Part shown: piece by piece, positions 1 through 7,900 of the stretch
How positions within the stretch are numbered: position 1 is the stretch's first letter
How the letters are laid out: each line of letters starts with the position of its first letter
Origin: Flavobacteriales bacterium UBA7443
GTDB taxonomy: Bacteria > Bacteroidota > Bacteroidia > Flavobacteriales_D > Sanyastnellaceae
Length of the DNA stretch: 12,199 nucleotides
Assembly (NCBI GenBank): GCA_002477505.1
Contig: DLQB01000145.1
Coordinates: forward strand, 1 to 12,199
Reading direction: 5' to 3'
Notes under the pieces: generated by a model
Seen by the model: only the letters and a program-made list of their open reading frames with translations
Told to the model about the DNA's origin: nothing
Databases searched by the model: none
Program-made: the position numbers and the translations under genes

Positions 1-398
1 GGTCCGAGATGTGAGATCATTCCGACGATGTGGTGCTCCCGCGATCCAAAGTGAAATGAACGATCCCGTCCCTTGGTAAATCCGTTTGATTTTCCTTGAA
101 ATTGCGAAAACAGACGATCCAGGGTGATGCCGCGTGTGGTAAATATTCCCAGGTTGCGATGCATCGGTAGAATGAAGTTGTCCGCGTCGAGCGCGGCAGC
201 TGCCCCGACGGAGATAGCTTCCTGGCCCATTCCGCTGAACCATTTCGAAATCTTGCCCTGCCGCAATTGACTAAGCATCTTTTCTTCGATCATCCTCGGT
301 AGCAAAATCTGACGGTAGAGCTGTCGGATTTCTTCATCGTTCAATGACTTTCGATCAAACGAGAGGGGATTGTGTGGAAATTGAATGGTGTCCATCAT
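1..398 (-). CDS. 2-oxoacid dehydrogenase E1 component, alpha region (N-terminal part, cut by window edge)
   Basis: Reading the minus strand from the ATG at 398-396 gives 132 uninterrupted codons that run off the left edge. The protein begins MMDTIQFPHNPLSF and contains LPRMIEEKMLSQLRQGKISK (residues 33-52), then KWFSGMGQEAISVG, PMHRNLGIFTTRG and KGRDRSFHFG. These are the hallmark N-terminal blocks of thiamine-diphosphate E1 subunits of the pyruvate / branched-chain 2-oxoacid dehydrogenase type. In Bacteroidota this version is usually a fused alpha-beta E1 of roughly 650-700 residues, so most of the gene, including the ThDP-binding GDG motif, lies outside the window. The expected role is oxidative decarboxylation of a 2-oxoacid and transfer of the acyl group to a lipoyl-E2; a branched-chain substrate is likely but not shown. 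A second ATG at 395 is an equally possible start. The gene is divergent from the FAD dehydrogenase, with 66 bp between the chosen starts. Confidence 0.9.
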   Translation of the reverse strand, partial: MMDTIQFPHNPLSFDRKSLNDEEIRQLYRQILLPRMIEEKMLSQLRQGKISKWFSGMGQEAISVGAAAALDADNFILPMHRNLGIFTTRGITLDRLFSQFQGKSNGFTKGRDRSFHFGSREHHIVGMISHLG

Positions 399-464
399 CT
401 GGATACGAAGGTAAGCGGTCAAGCGCATCGCCGTATACCCGCTGAGACAGATTATCTTCGCTGC
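399..464. promoter_or_regulatory. divergent intergenic region, presumed promoters
   Basis: These 66 bp separate the E1 gene (minus) from the FAD dehydrogenase (plus) and should carry start signals for both. Octamers close to the Bacteroidota -7 consensus TAnnTTTG occur on each strand: TATCTTCG at 453-460 (plus) and TACCTTCG at 413-406 (minus). Each has one mismatch and lies only 4-7 bp from the proposed start codon, and neither has a clear TTTG -33 partner. One-mismatch hits of this kind are expected by chance at about this frequency, so the precise elements are doubtful. Confidence 0.25.
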
Positions 465-2120
465 ATGTCCAAGCCAAAAGACCGGCATTCAAAAATGAAA
501 CGTCGCCGCCAGCGTGCTGCAGCGAAGCCTATGCCAGCTGATGGCCCGGTTGCAACCGTAGAGGTGCGCTTGCCCGCAGAATGGACAGCAGATGCGTCCA
601 AGCTGCGCGAAGCATTGCTTGAAGCCTTGTCTTGGCCGTCCGATCGATTGGGAGAATACCAAGTTTTGCGCAAAAATCTCGATGCACGCCAGCGGCCAGT
701 GCGTGCAGTTTGGAACATACAAGCTGCTGAACGAGGAACTGCATTACCGGAATCTGGAATTGCTTCCGTCGCCTTCCATGCGCTTCCAAAAGAGGCGAAA
801 GAAGTTCACATCATTGGGGCGGGACCCGCTGGACTCTTTGCGGCGCTGCAATGCATTGGCCACGGACTCCGTCCCGTAATCATTGAGAGAGGTCAACCAG
901 TGCGCCAACGCCGAAGGGATTTGGTGCAGATATACCGGGAGCACAAAGTGGATCCCGATTCCAATTATTGCTTTGGAGAGGGTGGAGCCGGCACCTACAG
1001 CGACGGCAAACTATACACACGTAGCCACAAACGCGGGGACATTCGAGCTGCACTTGAATTGCTGGTTCAGCATGGTGCCGATGAAAACATTTTGGTCGAG
1101 GCACATCCTCATATTGGCACGAATAAACTGCCGGGCATCATCGAGGCGATGCGAGAAACCATTTTGAAGGCAGGCGGCGTCATACATTTTGGTTGCCGCT
1201 TGATCGATTTTGAGGTTGCTGATCAGCACATTCGCTCGATCACATGGGTTGACTTGGCGACTCAGGTGCAGGAAAATGTTCCGTGCGCGCACTTAATCTT
1301 GGCGACCGGCCACAGCGCGAAGGATATTTTTAAGCTGTTGCATGGAAAGGGGGTTCCCTTGATTGCGAAATCCTTTGCAATGGGCGTCCGGATTGAACAT
1401 CCGCAATCGCTTATTGATCAAATTCAGTACCATTCGGAAGAACGTGGTACATGGCTCCCGCCAGCTTCTTATCGACTTGTTTGCCAAGCCGATGGCCGAG
1501 GAGTGCATTCCTTTTGCATGTGTCCTGGGGGCATCATTGCCCCGTGTGCAACCGAAGATGGAGAGGTGGTGACCAACGGCTGGTCGCCGTCCAAGCGCAA
1601 CAACCCCTTCGCCAATTCGGGCATGGTGGTGCAGTTGGATCCGGAAGATTGGGAGCGTCTCGGTTTCAGGGGGCCATTGGGTGGGCTTCATTTTCAATCA
1701 TCCGTTGAAAAAGCGTGTTGGGCAGCGGCCGGAGAATCGCAAAAAGCTCCTGCACAACGCTTGATTGATTTTTTGAATGCGACCGCATCAAACCAACTTC
1801 CGAAAACATCCTACCTGCCCGGAGTGGTGGCGGTGAATTTGCACGACGTCCTACCGCCACTAATTGTGAATGCGTTGAAAGAAGGCTTGCAAACGTTTGT
1901 GGATCGCAAACCGGCATTTTTAAGCCCCGATGCGGTGCTGGTTGCGCCGGAGTCTCGAACGTCAAGTCCCGTGCGCATTCCTCGGAATGCAGAGGACTTG
2001 GCTCATCCGGAAGTGCACAATTTATTTCCGTGTGGCGAAGGCGGTGGCTATGCTGGCGGCATCTTGTCGGCTGCCCTGGATGGTATACGCGTCGCCGATG
2101 CCATTTACAAAGCTGTTTGA
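465..2120 (+). CDS. COG2509-type FAD-dependent dehydrogenase
   Basis: Predicted cytosolic flavoprotein of 551 residues from the ATG at 465. Residues 1-110 form the basic N-terminal extension and small alpha/beta domain seen in this family, including VATVEVRLPAEW and VRAVWNIQAA. The FAD-binding Rossmann motif GAGPAGLFAAL starts near residue 118, with IIERG closing the second strand. CFGEGGAGTYSDGKLYTR (about residues 169-186) is the family signature, and CGEGGGYAGGI (about 523) is the C-terminal FAD-contacting motif. Substrate and physiological role are not known for the family. The open frame continues upstream to a GTG at 372, but that would overlap the divergent E1 start and adds sequence with no family resemblance. 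ATGs at 495 and 531 are alternative starts. A hairpin terminator follows directly. The family call is firm; the function is unknown. Confidence 0.9.
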   Translation: MSKPKDRHSKMKRRRQRAAAKPMPADGPVATVEVRLPAEWTADASKLREALLEALSWPSDRLGEYQVLRKNLDARQRPVRAVWNIQAAERGTALPESGIASVAFHALPKEAKEVHIIGAGPAGLFAALQCIGHGLRPVIIERGQPVRQRRRDLVQIYREHKVDPDSNYCFGEGGAGTYSDGKLYTRSHKRGDIRAALELLVQHGADENILVEAHPHIGTNKLPGIIEAMRETILKAGGVIHFGCRLIDFEVADQHIRSITWVDLATQVQENVPCAHLILATGHSAKDIFKLLHGKGVPLIAKSFAMGVRIEHPQSLIDQIQYHSEERGTWLPPASYRLVCQADGRGVHSFCMCPGGIIAPCATEDGEVVTNGWSPSKRNNPFANSGMVVQLDPEDWERLGFRGPLGGLHFQSSVEKACWAAAGESQKAPAQRLIDFLNATASNQLPKTSYLPGVVAVNLHDVLPPLIVNALKEGLQTFVDRKPAFLSPDAVLVAPESRTSSPVRIPRNAEDLAHPEVHNLFPCGEGGGYAGGILSAALDGIRVADAIYKAV

Positions 2121-2124
2121 AACG

Positions 2125-2156
2125 GAAAAAGCCGCACCCGGAGGCGCAGCTTTTTC
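2125..2156. terminator. hairpin terminator between convergent genes
   Basis: GAAAAAGC (2125-2132) pairs with GCTTTTTC (2149-2156). The stem continues with CGC (2133-2135) against GCG (2144-2146), leaving a 2-nt CA bulge at 2147-2148 and an 8-nt loop. An A-run on one side and a T-run on the other give a U-tract on either strand. The hairpin could therefore stop the plus-strand FAD dehydrogenase (stop at 2120) and the convergent minus-strand outer-membrane gene (stop at 2183). The adjacent T-run at 2177-2184 may contribute to plus-strand termination. Confidence 0.75.
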
Positions 2157-2182
2157 GCAAGTTGAGAGGCAGAACTCTTTTT

Positions 2183-3712
2183 TTATTTGAGTTGAGCCGA
2201 TGTCGCTTCCCAGGATGATTGAAGGGCCTTCGCAGCCGACAAATTCATCAATCTTCCGTTGAACTCACCGATAATATGGGCATTTTCAAATCCTTGTTCT
2301 TGGAGTTTTTTGGCCAGGCTCTCGGCATTGTTCAAGTCAAGTGTTGGTTGTGACACGAGGCACAAAGCACTGGAGTTGTCAAATTTTTGAACCACTTCAC
2401 CCGTCACCATCAGCGGAGAAACGGCATCCATGTCGAGCGTTCGAATATCGTGGGCCAATTGCACGCGGAAACTAGGTCGCAGTGCAGGCATGACAGCCGT
2501 GTAATTGCTCAATCCGGTTTGTTTTCCAAAATCAGCAATGATTTCTTCTGCAGCTGGAGCTGGAGCCGGCGTTGCGGACTTTGCTTTGATGGTGGTGGTA
2601 GTGGATTTTGCGGATCCAAAGGCTTTGAGTAACCGCAATTCAGCCGGCGTTCGGCCGTTTGCGTCCACCGGAGTTACCACGTCAGTAGCACCTTCGGATT
2701 CTACGCGCAAGAAATCTTTTCGAAATGAATCTCCGGATTTCTTTGGTTTGGCCATGGCAACGGCCCACTGCTCTTCGCTCAAGGCTACCCCTTGGGCATT
2801 GACCCGACGATGTACAGAGTTAGGCTCCAAATCCAAGTAGTCGGCAATGCCGTCCTTGTCAAGATCGGTGGGGCATCCACGTTTGTCGATTGGAGCATTT
2901 TCAGGCGTTCCCGGGCAACGGTCGCGCTTGTCCATGATGCCATCCTGGTCAGCGTCATCTCCAATGAGAAGCCATTCTTCTGGGTACTCAACACGTGGCT
3001 CGCCATATGCCTTTCCAATGCGAATTCCCAAACCGGCTTGTGCCGTTGTAATCAGGTCGTTGTAACCTGGACGCGGATCCAAACTCGCTTCCTTTCCAGC
3101 CAAAACAGCAAACGATGCACTGGCATAAAGACGGGGAGAAAGATTCATGTTCAGGCCCATTTGAATCGGAATTGCGAGGGATCGAACCGACGCAGTTTGG
3201 GTCTCATGCGCATGGTCAGGTGCCAACGTCGAGGCGAGAACATTTGCATTCTCCGCGTCTTCCGGCATGTCATACACTTGGCCATTGGACCAGTAGTAGT
3301 AGGCTGTTCCTTCTGCGTTTGTGAGGTCTGCTAAATTGCTTTGTTGCATAAACGAAACCCCCAAACCGATCCAAGGTTGTAAAAATTGATCCGTGGCGTA
3401 GGGCTTGTGCAAACGCAATCCAGCTCCGATGCCATACCACTCAGAGATTTCCTGTTGGCGGTCAGAAGAGGTCAATCCCAAGGCGCCCCAATTCATTTGA
3501 GCGTCAGCGGACAAAAATGGCAACACGTCTGTGATGAGTGCAACTTGTGTGGCGTACAAACCGGACGATCCTACCTGGATTCCGTCTTCCAAATTGGATG
3601 CTCCGGTAAAGCTAGTAGGGCCCGTCACTAGGGTAACGCCAGTTTGGGCAAAAACGCCGGTTCCCAGGAAGAGAATTGCGGCCAAAGTGAAAGTGGTGTA
3701 TGCTGTTCGCAT
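2183..3712 (-). CDS. OmpA-like outer-membrane protein with TSP3 repeats and a SPOR-like C-terminus
   Basis: The chosen ATG at 3712 gives 509 residues starting with a clean signal peptide, MRTAYTTFTLAAILFLGTGV, with cleavage expected after FA before QTG. An in-frame ATG at 3742 would add ten polar residues ahead of it and is less likely. Residues ~23-240 alternate glycine and aromatic positions (YGIGAGLRLHKP, PWIGLGVSF, SPRLYASASFAVLAG, AQAGLGIRIG), as in porin-family beta-barrels. Residues ~251-295 hold calcium-binding thrombospondin type-3 repeats (DDADQDGIMDKRDRCPGTP, then TDLDKDGIADYLD), the usual linker before an OmpA domain. No OmpA peptidoglycan-binding domain follows. After a low-complexity Thr/Ala/Pro linker (~370-390), residues ~413-495 resemble a SPOR-type fold: FRVQLA, then an A-x-x-L-A-x-x-L helix, QGFENAHIIGEFNGRLMNLSAA. 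Likely an outer-membrane protein tethered to the cell wall. It lies 73 bp downstream of the DAO-type oxidoreductase on the same strand, and co-transcription is possible. Confidence 0.85.
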   Translation of the reverse strand: MRTAYTTFTLAAILFLGTGVFAQTGVTLVTGPTSFTGASNLEDGIQVGSSGLYATQVALITDVLPFLSADAQMNWGALGLTSSDRQQEISEWYGIGAGLRLHKPYATDQFLQPWIGLGVSFMQQSNLADLTNAEGTAYYYWSNGQVYDMPEDAENANVLASTLAPDHAHETQTASVRSLAIPIQMGLNMNLSPRLYASASFAVLAGKEASLDPRPGYNDLITTAQAGLGIRIGKAYGEPRVEYPEEWLLIGDDADQDGIMDKRDRCPGTPENAPIDKRGCPTDLDKDGIADYLDLEPNSVHRRVNAQGVALSEEQWAVAMAKPKKSGDSFRKDFLRVESEGATDVVTPVDANGRTPAELRLLKAFGSAKSTTTTIKAKSATPAPAPAAEEIIADFGKQTGLSNYTAVMPALRPSFRVQLAHDIRTLDMDAVSPLMVTGEVVQKFDNSSALCLVSQPTLDLNNAESLAKKLQEQGFENAHIIGEFNGRLMNLSAAKALQSSWEATSAQLK

Positions 3713-3785
3713 GGTTTTAAAGGTCTTAATGTGACATTCCATCTCGACCCTTTACGCGAACGTTTCGGAAAAGGTTACATGCGCA

Positions 3786-4922
3786 TCAATCGGAAAGAAG
3801 AAGTTCGATGCTTTCTTTTCCCAATTGCATGCCGATGGCCACGCCCATCCCGCCCATTTTGACAGCTGCAACGCTTCTTTCATAAAGCTTTGAAACAATC
3901 GGCATTCGTGTTGAGCCGATTCCAAGGACGCCGGTCCACTTGTATTCTATGTTTGCCATCAAAGTCTCTGGAAAGGCCTCATTGAGCAAGGTTTTGAGCT
4001 TCTGCTCAAGCTCGGTGTCGTTTTTCAATTTCCAGTGCCTGCCCCCTCCAATGAGCATTCGATTTTGAATGTTTCGAGCGTACAAGTGACCCGCATCCAT
4101 GTGCACGGTCCCGTCAAAATTTAAATGGTCGATGGCTTCTGTAACGAGCACCATATTTTCTTTTGGATTCACATCGCATTTGGGAATCAATTCCCGAGCA
4201 AAAGCATTGGTAGCGATCACGACATGCGGCGACTTCATTGCAAATCGCTCCGCAACATCCAACGAGCCGGCGCGTTCGATTTCGATTTGGTGATTCGTTG
4301 TGTGTTGATTCCAGCCCGTTACGTTGAGACCGAACAGAAGGCGTATCCCCGTTTTTTGCGCTTTGAAACGCAATGCTTGCATCATTTTTCCGGTGTCAAT
4401 TGCGCCTTCGAGAGGCGAAGCAATGGCACCTTCAATCATCTTGCTATTGATGCCCGCCAACTCTTTTTCCTCGGCGATGTGGAACGTATGCATTGAGCCA
4501 GTTGTTTCGGCTGCCCACGCATTGACTTCGGAGATGGTCTCCATGGACGGCATTTCATACCCCGCGCCTTTTCGAATCAATTCCAAACTTCCACAATCAC
4601 GGTATCCGATGGATGAGTCGCCCAGGGAATGGCGAAGCAGTTTCAAACCATCGATTCGTTTTCTAAGCAATACCGCGGCTTCCTTATCGCCCAAAACGGA
4701 TCGGTCGTGCGCCAACTCCGAGAGGCTTCCAAAACAGGCGAAGCCGGCATTTTTGGTGCTTCCGCCTCCGCCGAATGGATCCCTTTCGATGACGGCAATT
4801 TTCCAATGCGGCTTCAAAACACTGGCCTGCAAAGCAGCGGATAGCCCCACGATTCCACCTCCAATGACGATTAAATCGTTACCTTCTAGCCATTCCGTTG
4901 ACTCCCAATAACTAAATGCCAT
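3786..4922 (-). CDS. DAO-family FAD-dependent oxidoreductase
   Basis: Predicted flavoprotein of 378 residues from the ATG at 4922 (MAFSYWESTEWLEG), a usual length for bacterial D-amino-acid oxidase / glycine oxidase relatives. The FAD-binding dinucleotide motif VIGGGIVGLSAA has its glycines at about 21-26. AVIERDPFGGGGSTKNAGFA follows, in which the glutamate near residue 46 should hold the adenosine ribose and the STKNAGF segment is characteristic of this branch. The C-terminus has KWTGVLGIGSTRMPIV and KMGGMGVAIGMQLGK (about 355-369), the second FAD-contact region. The family oxidises amines or amino acids, but the substrate cannot be read from the sequence; deaminating or demethylating oxidase activity is inference. 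The open frame extends upstream to 5066, but that part lies over the signal-peptide region of the divergent TPR gene and looks non-coding. Confidence 0.87.
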   Translation of the reverse strand: MAFSYWESTEWLEGNDLIVIGGGIVGLSAALQASVLKPHWKIAVIERDPFGGGGSTKNAGFACFGSLSELAHDRSVLGDKEAAVLLRKRIDGLKLLRHSLGDSSIGYRDCGSLELIRKGAGYEMPSMETISEVNAWAAETTGSMHTFHIAEEKELAGINSKMIEGAIASPLEGAIDTGKMMQALRFKAQKTGIRLLFGLNVTGWNQHTTNHQIEIERAGSLDVAERFAMKSPHVVIATNAFARELIPKCDVNPKENMVLVTEAIDHLNFDGTVHMDAGHLYARNIQNRMLIGGGRHWKLKNDTELEQKLKTLLNEAFPETLMANIEYKWTGVLGIGSTRMPIVSKLYERSVAAVKMGGMGVAIGMQLGKESIELLLSD

Positions 4923-4990
4923 ATTTTTACGTTCTAAGGATGATTGAAACCCATTGGATGCAAAAGTCGATTGAATCGAGAACATTTGGA
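4923..4990. promoter_or_regulatory. divergent intergenic region, presumed promoters
   Basis: About 68 bp lie between the DAO-type oxidoreductase (minus) and the large TPR gene (plus) if the ATG at 4991 is used, or 95 bp if the GTG at 5018 is used. It must hold the promoters of both. TACGTTCT at 4929-4936 is a weak match to TAnnTTTG, with no convincing -33 TTTG. No repeat or operator-like palindrome is evident. In-frame ATGs at 4916, 4940 and 4958 lie in or just before it, but are unlikely starts because they would give very long n-regions before the signal peptide. Confidence 0.25.
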
Positions 4991-7900
4991 ATGCCTTCTG
5001 TGATTTTCTGCGCGCAGGTGAGCGTGCGAAACGCCCTTTCTCGTGTTGCAATTGGCGCTTTTGCAATGGTTATCGGTCTCTTTGTTTCGGTCTCAGCGAT
5101 CGCTCAGGAAGACCTGTTTCTGGTCTTTGGATCGGTGAAACTAGAAGATGCCAACAAGCGATTGGAGGGCGTTGACGTCATCGTTTATCAGGATGGTGAA
5201 GTCTTTGATCAGCTAAAAACCAATGCCAAAGGGGACTATGACTTTGAGCTTCCTCTGCGCCATTTGTACACCTTCAGTTTTGTTTTGGATGGCCATAGCA
5301 ACAAGCGCATTGAGGTGGACGCATCCGGAATCCCCGAAAGTGTAATTGGAAATCGCAACATGGACCTCGACATGTCCATGCTTCCGTTACCAGAAGGATT
5401 CGACCGCTCCATTTTCGAAGATGCCTATGGACGGGGAGAATACGATGCAAACAAGAACACAGTGGTGTTCGACAGCAATTACACCGTTCGAATGCGGAAT
5501 AAGGTGAATGCTGAATTCAGTCGTTTGGAACGGCTGGCCTCTGAATCTGAGCGGATGCGCGAAAATTTTGAGGACTTTGTTGCGAAAGGAGATCGCTCAA
5601 AGTCAAGCAAGGAGTGGCAGAAAGCAATCGATTTTTATGATTCTGCCTTGGCATTATTCCCCGATGAGCAGGAAGTGGTTGATAAGCGATTGCAGGCGCA
5701 AAATGCGTTGGATGATGCCAACGCCTCCAGCGCTTCAGCGGCCGCCTTTCAATCCCTGCTTGACGCGGGAGATGAGGCGCTGTCCCGAGATGACCTGACC
5801 GGGGCGCGGCAGTCGTTCAATGATGCCAAAACCATGAAACCGGATGCACGCGAGCCGGATGATGGCTTACGCCGAGTGGATGAACGAGAATCAACCTTGC
5901 AAGCAAATTCCGAGGCGGAAGCGGAATACCAGCAACTCATTCTCGATGCGGACAAGTATTTCGAGCGCGAGCAGTATGATCGAGCCATTGGCCTTTACAG
6001 CGAGGCGGTGGGATTAAAGCCGGACGAACGGTACCCCAAGAACCGGATTGAGGAAGCAGAAACTCGGCAGTCGGATTTGGCTTCACAAGCAGCAGACATT
6101 GTTGAGCGCACCATTCAATATGAGGCCTTGATTGATGAGGCCAATCAATTGTTTCGGAACGACGATTACGAGTCCGCGTTGGTCAAATACGAAGCAGCGG
6201 GTCAGCTTTTGCCTGCGGAACGTTTTTGGCAACAGCGGGCAGAAGCCAGCCGCGAACGTCTAGCAGAAATGGAGTCGGATGCTGCAGAAAGAGCTGCCCG
6301 TGAGCAGGCGGTTGCTGATCGGGCTGCTGCGAGCGCAGCATTGAAAGAAAAACGCCGGGAGTACGACGCTATCAATGATGATGCGGATGTCTTGTTTCGC
6401 AATGATGATTATGAAGCGGCTATCGCCAAATATGAGCAAGCATTGGAGGTTTTGCCGGAAGAACGCTATCCGCAACAGCGAATTACCGAGGCTCGAAAGC
6501 GCATCAATGAGGCAGCGGGCTTGGATGAAGCATCAGAAGCGACGGACAACGAGTCATTGGTCGCGGATGCGATAGAGTCGCAAGGAAAGGAGCGCGAGTC
6601 GAGGGATGACAAGGAGGATCGTACTGAAAAGAATGACACCAGAGAAGCGGAACGTGCGGCCGCAGCAGCCCAGCGGGAAGCCGACCGTGCTGCTTCTGAG
6701 GAACAACGCGAAGCCGACCGTGCCGCGTCAGAAGCGCAGCGTGCGGCCGATCGCGCTGCGTCAGAGGCGGAACGAGAAGCAGGTCGGGCGGAGGCGGAGG
6801 CCGATCAAATGGCACGTCTCGCGGCAGAGAATGAGGCCCGCGCGGCGGCGCAAAGTGCGGAAGAAGAATACAACGCGCTCATCCTTGAAGCTGACAATGC
6901 TTTTGACGCTTACAATTGGTCGGAGTCTCGCCGCAAATACAACTCAGCGCTGAACGTAAAGCCTAATGACCGATACGCTCAGAGTCGACTGAGTCGGATT
7001 GATAGGTCTGAATCCAACGCCTCTGCAGCCACAGAAAAGAGCGATAATGCGGCTGCAAATGCCGCTGCAATGGAAGAGCAGCGATTGCTCGAGGAGCAGG
7101 CTCTTGAGTCCATGATTGAATCGGAGCGATTGGCTGAAAAGGAGGAGCGGCAGCGGCGAATGGACGAGGCGGCGGCGATCGAAGAGGAACGCGAGGAGCA
7201 ACGTCGAAGACAAGCAGAATTGGACCGAAAAAGAGCGGAACAAGTGATGTCCAGGCTCAATGCTACCGAGGAAGATGAGGTTGAGAAATATTTCAGTGAG
7301 GCATTGAAAAGTGAGGCATTGGCCCGGAATGCCCAAGTAGAAGCGCAAAAAGAATCACAGGCGCAATTGAGGTCAGCCTCTGCGGCATTGTCCACAGAAC
7401 GAATTGAGCGTGAACGCCAGAAAACGTTGGATCTCGAGAGAACGATGCAAAGAAATGAAGCCAGTTCCATCCAAAGTCAAAAAGAACGGCAAGCCGATGA
7501 AGCCACGCTGCAATCAAAATACCTTGCCGAATCCAATGCGACCCAGCGCCGTGCCAATCGATTGATTCAAAATGGAGCGGATGCTGTGGCCAATGAGCAA
7601 GAAAGTCAAACGCGATTGCGGTCAAGCCGTGCGCGGGACTACGCTAAAAGTGTTCCTGAACTCGAGGCGAAAAAGCGCACGTGGAGAACATTGTTCCGGG
7701 GACTGAACCGCGCTGCCGCAGAGACCCGCAGTATTTCAAGTGAACAAATTGCGGCTGCGTCAACCCGTTACCGTGAAATAGGCAGCGGTTCAAGCCAGAG
7801 AGCAAAGGAACGGTGGTACGATGTGAGGCGTCAAGCGAAAAAAGCCAGTCAGTCTTTGTCCAAGCGTGAGCGCGAGTCTCAACAGCGCGCGTACGATCGA

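Noticed and set aside
1293..2160. Long minus-strand open frames (134 and 164 codons) opposite the FAD dehydrogenase
   Set aside because: They lie antisense to a well-conserved flavoprotein, show no recognisable motifs and have shadow-frame composition rich in Cys, His and Arg.
2792..3334. 180-codon plus-strand frame inside the outer-membrane protein gene
   Set aside because: It is opposite the TSP3 and barrel region of a clear secreted protein. The translation has no domain features.
4923..5066. N-terminal extension of the DAO-type oxidoreductase upstream to 5066
   Set aside because: It would run antisense through the divergent gene's signal-peptide region. The sequence is basic and unlike the family, and the family N-terminus begins near the ATG at 4922.
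6504..7470. Several minus-strand frames opposite the TPR gene, including proline-, serine- and leucine-rich ones
   Set aside because: The skewed composition is the reverse complement of Ala/Glu/Arg-rich helical repeats. No independent coding evidence.
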